In this document: piece by piece, positions 35,790 to 49,000 of the stretch
Layout of the letters: each line of letters begins with the position of its first letter
Position numbering within the stretch: the stretch's first letter is position 1
Source of the DNA: Bursaphelenchus xylophilus
Lineage: Eukaryota > Nematoda > Chromadorea > Rhabditida > Aphelenchoididae
DNA length: 64,000 bases
Reading direction: 5' to 3'
Assembly (NCBI GenBank): GCA_904066235.2
Contig: CAJFCV020000006.1
Coordinates: 12,710,001-12,774,000, forward strand
Notes under the pieces: model-generated
The model's database searches: none
What the model was told of the DNA's origin: nothing
What the model saw: the letters and a program-made list of their open reading frames with translations, nothing else
Position numbers and translations under genes: made by a program

Positions 35790-37982
35790 AGTTACTATTA
35801 CCACGAAACGGACTCCCTCGGAAGAACATAACTGTCAAAACCGACCGCGGTTCGCGACCAAGAATAATTCTCGTTGCGCATGCGCACTTGGGACGGAATG
35901 CCATAGAAATGTTCTCGTTGCGGGAGACGACAATCGCACGCCGAACCGAAATGGTTGATAGAAATGGAAAACTAGTTTTTGAGTCTTGGCACGAAAACAA
36001 AAGATTTTTTTAAATTATTTTTTGAGGTGGGCTTTTGGCACTTTTGGCATTCCGATTTTTGATGTATATATACGGTATCTTACACCGAATCGACTAACTG
36101 TTGACGTAAACGTGATGCTGAGATAATTTGGAATCGTTTGATATAAATTTCGGTCCTATTATACAACGTAAATGGTAATTTGTTGTTTTAGTGGTGCACA
36201 ATGTCGGAATGCGCATTCTTGAACTCCGAATACGGCTTTAGGGTGTTGCATAACAAGATACTGGCATAGTAATAACATATAATTGTCCCTTCCTCCAATT
36301 ATGGACAATTTCAACTAATATTACACTAGGCACCGAAAGAAAGCTAGTAAATATTGCTAATGATATTCTAATCCATCTAACACAACGTTACATAACCTAT
36401 GAACGATGTTATGTCGCAATAGTTCCATGTCCCAACGTAAAATCAGTAAAATCGAAACGTTTTTATTAAATTGTTACCTAAATTAATATAAAAGTTTGGT
36501 GTAGGCAGAAGAGAAACAATATATGAGCTGATTCCGTCGAGAATACTAAAATACGCTCAGAAAAGTCGCATCCAACCCAAATTGATGTATTATGGACTCC
36601 AAATGTGACAAATATTGTCAAAATAGATCAAATCCCTTAAAATTTTAGCTAAAAAAGAAGTTTTCAGAATAGAGAAAATAGATTGAGCAGCGAAAATTTG
36701 ATGAGACCTGCAGAAAGGTCTCATAAACAAAATTGTCTAGGCTTTTCCCCAAATTTGGACTAAAATCCCGTTTCCGAGTCGATTCTTCATCGGATGGTCG
36801 ACACCTAAATTTCGAAAGAACGAAAAAAACGTAAAAAACACTTACATATATCCAAGAGATGCCTTTCATCACCTAAAGCAACCTATTCTCCAACTTCTGA
36901 AGCCATCCCCGTATTTTTACGCCTTCTGCAAAAAGGATCACACTCGTTTCTGCAAATTTATTTTACATCTGTCTACAAAGTTTTCCCTGTTGCAGAATGC
37001 CAACCATTTCTATCAACCAAAAAAAGCCTATCTCGGTTCGGCGTGCAATCGTAAAGTCGCCGCACGTCAAGAAAAAATAAAACAAAAGCGCTCAAGCAAT
37101 GAAAAATTCTTGGCATTCTGTTTGATCTCAAAGACAATTTTTTGCTCCAAAGATAGCCTGATTACATGATGAAGATGGGGTAGAATATGGTTATTGCATA
37201 CATAAATTTGAAGCTGGGCTCCTGCTTAACCTGAACATATATATTTCATATAAAAAATCGGTCGTCTTCTATCTGTTTGAAGCCTAAACTAACAACGCCT
37301 AAAAAATGTTGCGATTTCGAGGATTTCTCTAAGATTTTCCCTCGCCCCTATTTGAAGTTTCGTGGAAACATAGTCTGGAACAAGGCGGATTTTTTGAGCC
37401 TAAAACGAAAAAAATCATATGAGCCAGTTTCGAGATAGAAAATCTCTTCATTTTGCGCAATATTTCGCCTTTCCTCTGACCTCGTCCAAAAAAACTGTCG
37501 TTGAGACGGATTTTTTGGACACTTCCATAAGCGGAAACAGAATGCCAACTTTCGTGTTGATAGATAACCCTTTGAGCGCAAAATCTTGACGTGCGCTGGA
37601 ATTCGGGTTTTTATTCACTTTTCTGCTCGAGATTTTCTCACAATCAGAATGCTGGTTTGGTTAGGTTTGAAGTTTATTACGATAAATCTCGTAAATTAAA
37701 CAAAAGTACAACAACTTTTTTGGAAAACTGGCAAGGAAATGGAGAAATGGCAGTCTAGGAAAGGGCAAGGTTGGGGTCAGATATGTTATAACCGTATAAA
37801 GGCTTGTTACATGGAAGAACACCGTATTTGAAATGGGGGATTAGGTCTCAAGTTGACGAAAAAAATTATAAATGAAGCAGAAACTTGAGAGTCATGGAAA
37901 TGAGATTACAGATGGGTTGAGACGGGCATTTTATGGACAGTGTTTAGCTAAAGTAGAGGCAGTTAAAACACTGGTATTGCGT
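35790..37982. other. Intergenic with a repeat
   Basis: No gene supported. It contains the family C copy at 37195-37610 and presumably the 3' UTR of the giant mucin: a minus-strand AATAAA lies at 37678-37673, about 305 bp past its stop. Confidence 0.45.
37195..37610 (+). repeat. Dispersed repeat family C, copy 2
   Basis: It aligns with 24180-24570 over about 400 bp in the same orientation, including CATAGTCTGGAACAAGGCGG and GAGCGCAAAATCTTGACG. Confidence 0.7.
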
Positions 37983-40900
37983 TTAGAAGAGCTTATTTAG
38001 GAACGAGAAGAAACCTCCGGAGCGTTTCTGTTCATGATGGGCGTTGTGTTCATCCAGCTCTCGGGTTCTAACTAGCTTCTCATGCTCCGTGCTGGTTTCC
38101 ACCGTAGTCGAATTTACATTACTTGTAGTGGTTTCAACTGTTGTAGAAGAAACTACTTCGCCCGAGTCTTCAATCTTTGTGTTTGCAGTAGTTGACAGTG
38201 TAGTACTACTCTCATGTTGATCTATGAAAGCTGGATGGGCTGTTTTTGCTGTAAACACTAGGCTGTCTTCTGATGTTGCGGCTGGTGCAACAGTTCCTTC
38301 CGCATCTACAGACTCTTGAATAACGGATTGAGTTACCTCTTGAGCAGAAATCTCTTTCGGGTTTCCAGTTGTCAAGATATCGCCTGCGGTGGTGGCTTTG
38401 GCGTTAACAACGTCATGTTCTGGCGTCGTGATTTCGCCACTGATTTTATCAGCAGACAGAGTAGTTATCTCAGCGTGTATTGAAACGGGCGTTGTGATTG
38501 CGTTAACGGACTCTGTTACTGCGTCTAAAGATGTAGTTGCTTCCGAGCTCTTCGATTCATCGACAGTTCCGGGGGCGGCAGTAATGAAAGCTGGGGATTC
38601 AGTGGTTTCGCTTGATTTCGAAGACTGTTTTGTAATTTTAGCCGCAATTCCTTCTTCAAGGGTCGTTTCGGCTTCGGGAATTTGAGTTGTGATCTCTAAC
38701 ACGACTACTGCAGTCTTCAAGTTTTCTGGAGCCTCCGTTTCTGCTTCGGCCGGGTTTTCTGGCGCCGCTTCTGCCGTTGTGGTCTCTTCTTTTTCCTCGG
38801 CGGCTTCCGCTGGAACCGGCGCTGGTTCAGCTTTGGCCAAAGTGCTGGTCTCCACGTTGGTTTCACTTGTTGTCACTTCTACTTCTTCTACGGTATTGGA
38901 GGCAATTGTGTGAGCTGAAGAAGTCGTGGAATGTTCATTACTAACTTCCTTTTCGTCCTGTTTGTTTACTGCTTCGAACTCCGAGACAGTTGTCTCCCTA
39001 CTTTCTGCATGAGTTGAGTCTTGGCTACTTTGTGTTGCGACCTCAAAGGGAGCCTGGGTTGTTATTTCATTGATTAAAACATCAGTAGGGACGGTTGGAG
39101 GTGGCTCGGGCGTTGTTGTAGTACTTGTTTTGGCAGTAGTTGTTTCAACGGTGGTCTCACTGGGCTCAACGGTTGTTGGCACTGGTTCCGTTTCAGCGAC
39201 AATCTCTTCCTTTTTCGTTGCGATGGCTTCCGTAGTTGCAGTTGGTTCTGAGGTTATTTCAGCCGTTTTGTCAGTCTGCCCTTCATTCGCATTTCCAGCG
39301 GTTACGGAGACCGGTTCCACCGTAGTAGTTGCCTTAGCTGTCGTTGTGACTTCTGTATGTGCCGTTGAAGCGGCTTCGTCCTTTTGCTTTTCGTTTTCAG
39401 TCAGTGTTACTTTCTGAGCCTGTTCTTCAACAACTGTGGTGGCTTGTTGAGTGGCAGGTTCAACTGTTGTTGGCTTAACTGTGGTTGGAGCGGCAGTTGT
39501 TTCAGTCTGTCCCTCATTGGCGTTTCCAGCGGTTACAGAGACTGATTCAACTGTTGTTGGTTCTTCAATAGCTGCATGTGCCGTTGAAGCGTTTTCGTCA
39601 TTTTGCTCTTTGTTTTCAGTTAGTGTGACTTTCTGGGCCTCTTCTGCAACAACCGTGGTGGCTTCTGGAGTTGTAGGTTCAACTGTAGTAAGAGCGGCTG
39701 TTGTTTCAGTCTGTCCCTCATTGGCGTTTCCAGCGGTTACAGAGACTGGTTCAACTGTAGTTGTTGCTTCAACCGTTGTGGCTGCAACTGTCGTAACCTC
39801 AACTGTAGTTGGAGCGGCTGTTGTTTCAGTCTGTCCCTCATTGGCGTTTCCAGCGGTTACAGAGACTGATTCAACTGTTGTTGGTTCTTCAATAGCTGCA
39901 TGTGCCGTTGAAGCGTTTTCGTCATTTTGCTCTTTGTTTTCAGTTAGTGTGACTTTCTGGGCCTCTTCTGCAGGAACTGTATTGGCTTGTTGAGTTGTAG
40001 GTTCAACTGTGGTTGGAGCGGCTGTTGTTTCAGTCTGTCCCTCATTGGCGTTTCCAGCGGTTACAGAGACTGGTTCAACTGTTGTTGTTGGTGCTTCTGT
40101 ATGTGCCGTTGAAGCGTTGTCGTCATTTTGCTCTTTGTTTTCAGTTAGTGTGACTTTCTGGGCCTCTTCTGCAGGAACTGTGGTCGCTTGTTGAGTTGTA
40201 GGTTCAACTGTAGTTGCAGCGGCTGTTGTTTCAGTCTGTCCTTCATTAGCAGTTCCAGCGGTTACAGAGACTGGTTCAACTGTTGTTGTTGGTGCTTCTG
40301 TATGTGCCGTTGAAGCGTTGTCGTCATTTTGCTCTTTGTTTTCAGTTACTGTGACTTTCTGGTCCTCTTCTGCAACAACCGTGGTGGCTTCTGGCGTTGA
40401 AGGTTCAACTGTAGTTGCAGCGGCTGTTGTTTCAGTGTGTCCTTCATTGGCATTTCCAGCGGTTACAGAGACTAGTTCAAGTCTTGTTGTTTCTTCAACG
40501 GTTTTTGGTGCAGCCGTTGTTGTTTCGACTGTAGTTGCAGCAGCTGGTGTTGCAGGGGCTGTTGTTTCAGTCTGTCCCTCATTGGCGTTTCCAGCGGTTA
40601 CAGAGACTGATTCAACTGTTGTTGGTTCTTCAATAGCTGCGTGTGCGGTTGAAGCGTTTTCGTCATTTTGCTCTTCGTTTTCAGTTAGTGTGACTTTCTG
40701 GGCCTCTTCTGCAGGAACTGTATTGGCTTGTTGAGTTGTAGGTTCAACTGTGGTTGGAGCGGCTGTTGTTTCAGTCTGTCCTTCATTGGCGTTTCCAGCG
40801 GTTACAGAGACTGGTTCAACTGTTGTTGTTGTTTCAACCGTTGTGGCTTCAACTGTCGTGACCTCAACTGTAATTGGAGCGGCTGTCGTTTCAGTCTGTC

Positions 40901-43900
40901 CTTCATTGGCGTTTCCAGCGGTTACAGAGACCGGTTCAACTGTTGTCGTTGCTTCAACTATTTTGGCCTCAACTGTAGTTGGAGCGGCTGTTGTTTCAGT
41001 CTGTCCCTCATTGGCGTTTCCAGCGGTTACAGAGACCGGTTCAACTGTAGTTGTTGCTTGAACCGTGGTGGCTTCAACTGTTTTTGGTTCTTCAATAGCT
41101 GCGTGTGCGGTTGAAGCGTTGTCGTCATTTTGCTCTTTGTTTTCGGTTACTGTAACTTTCTGGGCCTCTTCTGCAACAACCGTGGTGGCTTCTGGAGTTG
41201 TAGGTTCAACTGTAGTAAGAGCGGCTGTTGTTTTAGTCTGTCCCTCATTGGCGTTTCCAGCGGTTACAGAGACTAGTTCAACTGTAGTTGTCGCTTCAAC
41301 CGTTGTGGCTGCAACTGTCGTGACCTCAACTGTAGTTGGCGCGGCTGTTGTTTCAGTCTGTCCTTCATTGGCGTTTCCAGCGGTTACAGCGACTGGCTCA
41401 ACTGTAGTTGTTGCTTCAACCGTTGTGGCTTCAACCGTTGTGGCTTCAACTGTTGTGGCCTCAACTGTTGTTGGAGCGGCTGTTGTTTCAGTATGTCCTT
41501 CATTGGCGTTTCCAGCGGTTACAGCGACTGGCTCAACTGTAGTTGTTGCTTCAACCGTTGTGGCTTCAACTGTTGTGGCCTCAACTGTTGTTGGAGCGGC
41601 TGTTGTTTCAGTCTGCCCTTCATTGGCGTTTCCAGCGGTTACAGCGACTGGCTCAACTGTAGTTGTTGCTTCAACCGTTGTGGCTTCAACTGTTGTGGCC
41701 TCAACTGTTGTTGGAGCGGCTGTTGTTTCAGTCTGTCCTTCATTGGCGTTTCCAGCGGTTACAGCGACTGGCTCAACTGTAGTTGTTGCTTCAACCGTTG
41801 TGGCTTCAACTGTCGTGGCCTCAACTGTTGTTGGAGCGGCCGTTGTTTCAGTCTGTCCCTCATTGGCGTTTCCAGCGGTTACAGAGACTGGTTCAACTGT
41901 AGTTGTTGCTTCAACCGTTGTGGCTTCAACCGTTGTGGCTTCAACTGTTGTGGCCTCAACTGTTGTTGGAGCGGCTGTTGTTTCAGTCTGTCCTTCATTG
42001 GCGTTACCAGCGGTTGCAGCGACTGGCTCAACTGTAGTTGTTGCTTCAACCGTTGTGGCTTCAACTGTCGTGGCCTCAACTGTTGTTGGAGCGGCTGTTG
42101 TTTCAGTCTGTCCCTCATTGGCGTTTCCAGCGGTTACAGAGACTGGTTCAACTGTAGTCGTTGCTTCAACCGTTGTGGCTTCAACTGTTGTGGCCTCAAC
42201 TGTTGTTGGAGCGGCTGTTGTTTCAGTCTGTCCTTCATTGGCGTTTCCAGCGGTTACAGCGACTGGCTCAACTGTAGTTGTTGCTTCAACCGTTGTGGCT
42301 TCAACTGTCGTGGCCTCAACTGTTGTTGGAGCGGCCGTTGTTTCAGTCTGTCCCTCATTGGCGTTTCCAGCGGTTACAGAGACTGGTTCAACTGTAGTTG
42401 TTGCTTCAACCGTTGTGGCTTCAACCGTTGTGGCTTCAACTGTTGTGGCCTCAACTGTTGTTGGAGCGGCTGTTGTTTCAGTCTGTCCTTCATTGGCGTT
42501 ACCAGCGGTTGCAGCGACTGGCTCAACTGTAGTTGTTGCTTCAACCGTTGTGGCTTCAACTGTCGTGGCCTCAACTGTTGTTGGAGCGGCTGTTGTTTCA
42601 GTCTGTCCCTCATTGGCGTTTCCAGCGGTTACAGAGACTGGTTCAACTGTAGTCGTTGCTTCAACCGTTGTGGCTTCAACTGTTGTGGCCTCAACTGTTG
42701 TTGGAGCGGCTGTTGTTTCAGTCTGTCCTTCATTGGCGTTTCCAGCGGTTACAGAGACCGGTTCAACTGTAGTTGGAGCGGCTGTTGTTTCACTCTGTCC
42801 TTCATTGACGTTTCCAGCGGTTGCGGAGACTGGTTCAACTGTCGTAGTAATTGCCGAAGCCCCTTCAGAAGTCGTCAGTTCGGTCTCCGATGTCGTGGCT
42901 GCTCGGGCGGTGACAGCGACTATCGGTTCTTCTGTGGTCCTTGCCGTGGTTTCGGCAGTGGCTGGGTTTTCATCGTTATTCTCTTCGGCTTCGGGGATCT
43001 TTGCGGTCGTGGTAGTGGGAAACTTTGAATGTGCTGGTTTGTTTAGGCCAGTTTGTTCTTTTATAAAGTTTTTCTGCTTGAATTCTGGAATGCGAACTAT
43101 TATTGTGGTATTGCTTTAGTAGTAAATTGCTGCATAGTAGAGAAGTCTACTTACGGCAAGTAAAACAGTGAATCCAAACTTCTTCATCTTCCGATTCGGG
43201 AATGTAATGCGTAATGTAACCTCCTTCCGAGCAAAAGTGGTTATCACCGATTCCCATTTTACATTCGTTTGTGCCCACCGTGTACGATGCTCCCGTGCAT
43301 CCGTTTTGATAGCAAACAGAGGCACACTGATCTGCTGAAGCAGCCTTAACGGTCACATTGAACTCTCCGTGGAAATTTTCCGGACGTTCGGACATGTAGT
43401 CGGCTTGATAACTGACAACGCAATCTTAAAAAATATATCGTCATGCAGAACTCTTGGTAATGGCTTATTTTCGGTTACAAATATTATACTGATGTGGCAA
43501 CTTACTTCCATTGTCTTCTGCTTGTTGAACTTTACTATCCTTGGTCTCGGCCACCGGCTTGTCGTCAATCGACTCCGCAATTTCAGTTTTTGGAGGTTGA
43601 GTTGGGGTGGGGCTCGTTTCATGCGCTGTCGGAGGTCCTCGAGGAGCTATAAAGATGTGTGGGGTACTATAATGTACTTACAGCATCTGAAGCAGCTTAT
43701 TCCAACAGTCTGGCCTTCCGTGTATTTGAAGTCCCATCGACTTACTCCACCACAATTTTCGTGTTGTCTAAAGCCCATCTGGCAAACAGCGCCAAGAGCT
43801 TTCGGTTCGAAGATTGCTGCGCTGCAGCCACTTTGATAACAGATAAAAGCACATTCGCGGACACTAAAATACGATGATTATCATTGTGTTCAAGTTTTCA

Positions 43901-46039
43901 AATAAAAATTTTCCGAATTGAACGAACCTTGCAACAGACACTTCGTGACTTGTCGAAATGCCTAAGCTAGCAGAATCCTCATGGACTTGATAAGTTACGG
44001 TGCAGGATTGATAGGCTGGGCCATTTGGCGGTGATGGACGTGGTGCGTGGGTTGTTGCTGGAGAATCAGAGTGGAATTCAAGTTCTTAAAATAAACAGAT
44101 AAGTTAGTCACTTGTGTTTTGTTCTTACGGGTTCCGCCGGAATTATGACTTTTGATGTAATCTATTCCTTTTGGCGACTGTCCTGAAAAGTTGGGAAATA
44201 AAGGGAGATTCACCCACGAAATTTGAAATAATAATCAAAACTCCGTAAAATCTTGGTCGAAACTGATGAAAAACGTGATAAAAGTGAGCTTTAGAATTTA
44301 AGGACTACTGTGTTTCAAAAATACTTTTATAGCATTTACTGCAAATGCTTATGCGGCTGCACTACGGTATTCAGCTGGATAGAGAAAGAGCATACCAACT
44401 TCGCTATCGCCAACACATCTGAAACATTCTACCAAGCCGCTCTTCTGACTGCTGATTTCTGCCAAAGGCTTTAGCTGCCGTTCTCCGCATTGCGCGGTTA
44501 CATGTAAAAAGAATGTGCATGGTCTTCGGTTTCCCTCATCGTAGAGAATAGAATAGCAAAAGCGATATTCATAACAAGAGCGTGCGCATTCTTCGATACT
44601 TGATGCCTTCCAATCTATCCTTAGCCAATTTGTTGATTCCGCTTGACTCCGATCCCCAACTGCTGCATAGAGGTTGTTCTTTGGACATTCTAAAAAACAT
44701 TTGAATAAGTTTATTGCGTTTGTTTTGTTTCTTTTCAGAAAAACTGTACGTTTTCAAATTGTTTCTTAACTGTCATAGGAGCATCATATAAGTAGGAATT
44801 TTAGTGTTGAAACCGAGTTGTTCATAAACTGTGAAAGATAAGATTTACAATCAGATAAAAACGTAGCGAACGGTTCAGTAAGAAGCCGGTTTCGGAAAAC
44901 TGAGAGGTCAGACGAGAGGTATTTGCAATTCAGCGCCGTTGTTTACAACACTTTTTATAGTCATTTACTTCCTCGGTAAATCGGACACCCCTTTATTTAC
45001 GATCAGATAAGTTTAAAGATTTCCCAAAAATGCAGGAAATGCCAAAAAATTGTCTTTTTTGTCCCACGCAATCATAACCACTATCAATTATTCTAGTTAC
45101 CCTCAGGTGGGGTTTTATTTGTTTTATTTTGTCAAGTCACACTCTCCAAACTTCCATTGTTTTCGGGAGCGCGAGAAGTTAAAATCCACAAACTCCCTTA
45201 TCAAGAGACTCTTTCGGATCCCGAGAAAACCGCGGTGTAACAATGTGATCATTAGATGAGGAAAAGGAATAGAAACTAAACCAATTATGTCATAAAACAG
45301 TGTTTTTATAGTTTAGGAAGAAAAGCATAGTAAACGCCGTTTGTAAATTAATAAAAAGGTCACCGTGAAAATTCACATGGTATTTTGAGTAACTTTTGCT
45401 AGCTAAATTTGAACCTGACAAAAACACCTTCATAAAAAAAGTTCTGTTTTTGTTGTAGGTAGACCTCAACCCCGTTTACAGCCCACTTCAAACCGACCCA
45501 AATTTGCTAAATTGAATTGTCCTTTGATTCATGCGAAGTCAGTTTTTTCTTGAATTCCTCAACAGGAATGGACAGTCATTGACCTTCAGAACGGCGGGGA
45601 AATTTCAAAAGTTTTCCGAATAGGATTCTTTTTGGTGTACTACGGACAGTAAAATGCAAGGATAACTTGGATAATTAATGGACTATAGAGAAAATGGATG
45701 GGTCAAGTTGACCAACCGTTTTTGTAAGAAATGACGCAGAATTTTTTCGGCTTTATAGTGCTAAAACCCATGTTCAGGCATCGCAATCAATCGCAAAATT
45801 AAGGAGTTTGTGATTGCAGAAAGACAAATTAAATTCCCAAGAAATGACTCAAAATGTCAAAATAATTGGAAATAAAGGAAATTACAGAGCAATCTGGCGA
45901 AGCGAGAAAATTAGTTTTAGAATAACTTACCGATATCCCTGGGGGGTTTCCCGTAGAGCGACGCGGAATGTGTCGATGATATAAAAGCGACAAAAAGGAG
46001 CCTAAGAAACGGCCAACGATGACCGTTAGAGTTGGCCAT
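37983..46039 (-). CDS. Giant secreted mucin with three PAN-like modules (2106 aa)
   Basis: Exons 46039-45931, 44689-44396, 44182-44129, 44084-43928, 43863-43682, 43646-43506, 43424-43155 and 43096-37983; every phase agrees, including 5,112 coding bases of the last exon. Residues 1-26 are a signal peptide (PFLRLLFVAFISSTHS). Three Cys-rich PAN/apple-like modules follow (about residues 37-134, 179-265 and 313-402), with strings such as ECARSCYEYRFCYSI, ECAFICYQSGCSAAIF and QCASVCYQNGCTGASY, separated by Pro/Thr linkers. From about residue 403 the protein is Thr/Ala/Val/Glu-rich with some 25 copies of AGNANEGQTETTAAP plus variable TTVEA units. The tail ends in HEQKR then SGGFFSFLNKLF. It is probably an extracellular glycoprotein of cuticle, surface coat or gut. 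An acceptor (TTTTCAG) 4 bp before the ATG suggests spliced-leader trans-splicing. Confidence 0.88.
39270..42860 (-). repeat. Tandem repeat array coding for the mucin domain
   Basis: About 25 repeats are recognisable by the plus-strand marker TTGGCGTTTCCAGCGGTTAC. Between 41340 and 42780 the unit is a regular 120 bp (40 codons), or 135 bp when one extra 15-bp TTVEA unit is present. Towards the C-terminal side (39270-41340) units are more diverged and include longer spacers with QKVTLTENE-like sequence. All length changes are multiples of 3, so the frame is kept. Confidence 0.92.
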
Positions 46040-49000
46040 AGGACTGAAAATACCATAATTACTTCTGCTGATAACTTTTAGAGGTTCGAGGTGAAATTCT
46101 GGCGTTGAACGATATACACAGGTCTTTGGCACAACAAACAATTCATATCGAAAAAAAGTAATTTTCCCGCGGTTCATACGTTCTAAAATGTTGTCTTATA
46201 AGAGCAAAGGGCTATGTTTTCTAAACAACTCTATAAAACCGCATATTCCATATAGATGCTTTTAGCTTATATACCAAAAGTTGTCATCTATCAAGTCCGA
46301 AAGGAAATTTTCTTAATTGAATATTCCGCATACAATAAGTTCAACGAAATAACATCACAAAGGATACGAAAGGGACAAGGGAGTCACGCATCATTAACTT
46401 ATTCATCTAATCAAAGACCCCAAAATGGGTGATCACGGAGAAAAGTGGGATAGTTTCTTGAAATATTCGAATATCTTCTGGTTTAAATGACTCTTTCTGT
46501 AGTATAAAATGTACCTTCAAGAGGAATATTGAACTGAACTTTTCCTGGCCGGCGAAGTTCTTAGCTGCGCACGACACGTACAAACTTTGTGGCGAAACAT
46601 GTGCTTACGGTTTGTCCAAGCCGGTCGTGTAAGCCGCTGCAAATATAGCCAGCCCCACATTGCCGAATAAATTACCCATCGAACCCCCCGAAAATCCCTG
46701 ATTTCCAAGGCTGAGGGTAAAAAACTAGCGAAGAACTCGAGACATTCCGATTGCGCCACAAATCCCGCCTCCTTTTATGTCGCTCGTCTATCGGGGAAAA
46801 AATCAACAAAAGACAGAAAATTACGAGCTAGAGGTCAAGTTGGGATTTGACACGGATAAGCGAGGATTTGTGATGACCTTAGTTAGATAAAGATCAATTA
46901 GACGTAGGTTTACGTGGAGTTGAGGAGGCTGCAAGCCTTGTTCAATGATGATTAGCAAATCCAGACATCTACTGCTAATAAAACAGCCTACCGTGTGGCC
47001 CGAGTTTTTATAACGAATATAGGGAAATCTTGATGAATCAGGGCGGTGGTAAGAAAAAATACTTTTACAATATTATATTTTTGGAAAATATGCATCTTTC
47101 TTCTCCTCACCCTCAACAGAAGTGAGAAGACGTTCAAGTCACTCAAAAGTACCCTACAGAACGTTTTCAACCCTTCTATTTCAATTTCCGTTCCAAAAAT
47201 TAAATGGATTTTTTAGGTGGGCGACGATCTTCCCTCTTTTCCATTGACGAAATGGGTTTGCAAACCGATAGCAAACAATACTTTTTTTCTCGGCGAAATC
47301 AACGACGACTCTCGCTTGTTTCCGAGAAATTTACTGCTTCAAGGTTGTTAGGTGATAACGACCTCTGAGTCAAACTGTTCAACATGGGACTTAGCTTGAT
47401 ATCAATATGACAAGTGAATTCTGAATATGGTCGGCTTTTAACTTCAACCAAATTTTGTCGGAAAATGTCTTGCATTATGGCCAAAAATACATACCCTTTT
47501 ATTTGGTATGGACTTTAATTTGCGCCCAGTCTCTTTAACAGTCAGCTCGGCGAAAGTCGTCCTCCGCTAACTTGAAAAATGTGCCATAAATTGTTTCAAG
47601 TAAATTGCAACACCTCCCATCTCGACCTCAATACAACAAATTACAGAGTTACAAAACCCGTAACAGTGGCGGACTCGACTTCCGTGAAAGTGCGCAAACA
47701 TACGACCGCTCCGTCAAATAAATATATTTGTCAACGAAAGTGAAAATGAGATTCGAAAAAGCCTCGACTAATTGTTCGATTAATGAAAAAATAAAAAAAG
47801 AGGAAATCTTGATTAGTAGCTTTGGTCTGATGGGAGGGACATGCATATAGGGAACTTTTTTATTCAATAAAACCAACTTTTACTTTATTTGACCTCGGCG
47901 AAAACAATGTGATCTCTTTTGTATTGTTAATTAGTAGTAATTGGGAATAGTATAGGGAAGGTGTTATAGTTATTGTTATGCGGAAACAGCCATTAGCAAG
48001 GGCATTAAAGTGGATAACATTGGTGAAGCTTGTTTTGGAAAGATTTTGGAAGGGCAAGGTACGACACATTCGGATACAGAAGAAATTAGAATTAAAATAA
48101 AGTTGCGTCTTGCATTAACAAACCGCAACTATTTCAACTAATATTTAACTTGCATATGACAATTTGTGCTTAAAATTCTACAGTACAAAATCCTACTTCG
48201 AAAAGCGGGCTTTCGTACCTATTACGAAATTAGGACGCGGTAAGCGGAATTTATATTCTCAAAATATGTAACTTCCCTACTGACAATCCTAAAAACCTCA
48301 CTTCAGCCGACTAAATACCCAATTCCTCAGTGTCTACGCTTAATAAAGTCCGAACAAGTGAGTAAGAACCAGCGAACAAAGATGAGTAATTTATGAACCG
48401 CAACGGATTTTCGAACCTGGAGAATAAATGTGTTTCAGGAATTTGTGAATCATGCTACAACTCTCCGTGTTGCGCAAGTTATGACGTCGACGAGTTATTC
48501 GCTAAACATAAATTTTCTTTAACGACCGTTATCGGAGGCTTTTCTGATGGGGGAAATTTTCAAAAAATCGTCTTATGCGGATACGGAAAAATACTCAAAA
48601 CGCGATTACCATTAATTTGTGGATTCGGCATAGTGTTTCACAAAAAAAAACAAAACACCTAACAAAGTCATGTTCAAACCCGTAATTTTGGTGTTACAAA
48701 ACCCATCTTTGAAAACCATTTCACCTCGGAATTCGTATATTACACACATCAGGGAACGTTAACAAATATGGAACGAGCCCGTTAAGACTGATGAAAACTG
48801 AAGTCGTCATAGGGTAATAGGCGAGGGAGTATTCCAAAAAGTTATCTGATTCGACTGCTTACGTTTTTGAGGGTCATAACTGGCTTTTTAAATAGATCGA
48901 AAAACAAAACTTCCTACAACTCAAAGATTACGTAAAGGAAATTAATACACTTTTTCAATGGCCCAGAATACAATTCAATAAGTTTTTGTACCGTTTTAGG

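Noticed and set aside
41493..43028. 511-codon Cys/Ser-rich plus-strand frame
   Set aside because: Another shadow of the same 120-bp repeats; it has no splice-linked start or secretion signal.
41065..43119. 684-codon plus-strand open frame across the mucin repeats
   Set aside because: It is the antisense shadow of the Thr-rich repeats (GTT/GTG for AAC/CAC complements). The minus strand has a signal peptide, PAN exons in phase, and a stop at 37983.
46517..46759. 80-codon minus-strand frame upstream of the giant mucin
   Set aside because: No domain and no phase-compatible splice to the mucin, and the signal peptide exon starts at 46039 with its own acceptor. More likely promoter or 5' UTR sequence.
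48393..48662. 89-codon Cys-containing plus-strand frame
   Set aside because: The cysteine spacing fits no family I know, and the sequence turns low-complexity at its end.
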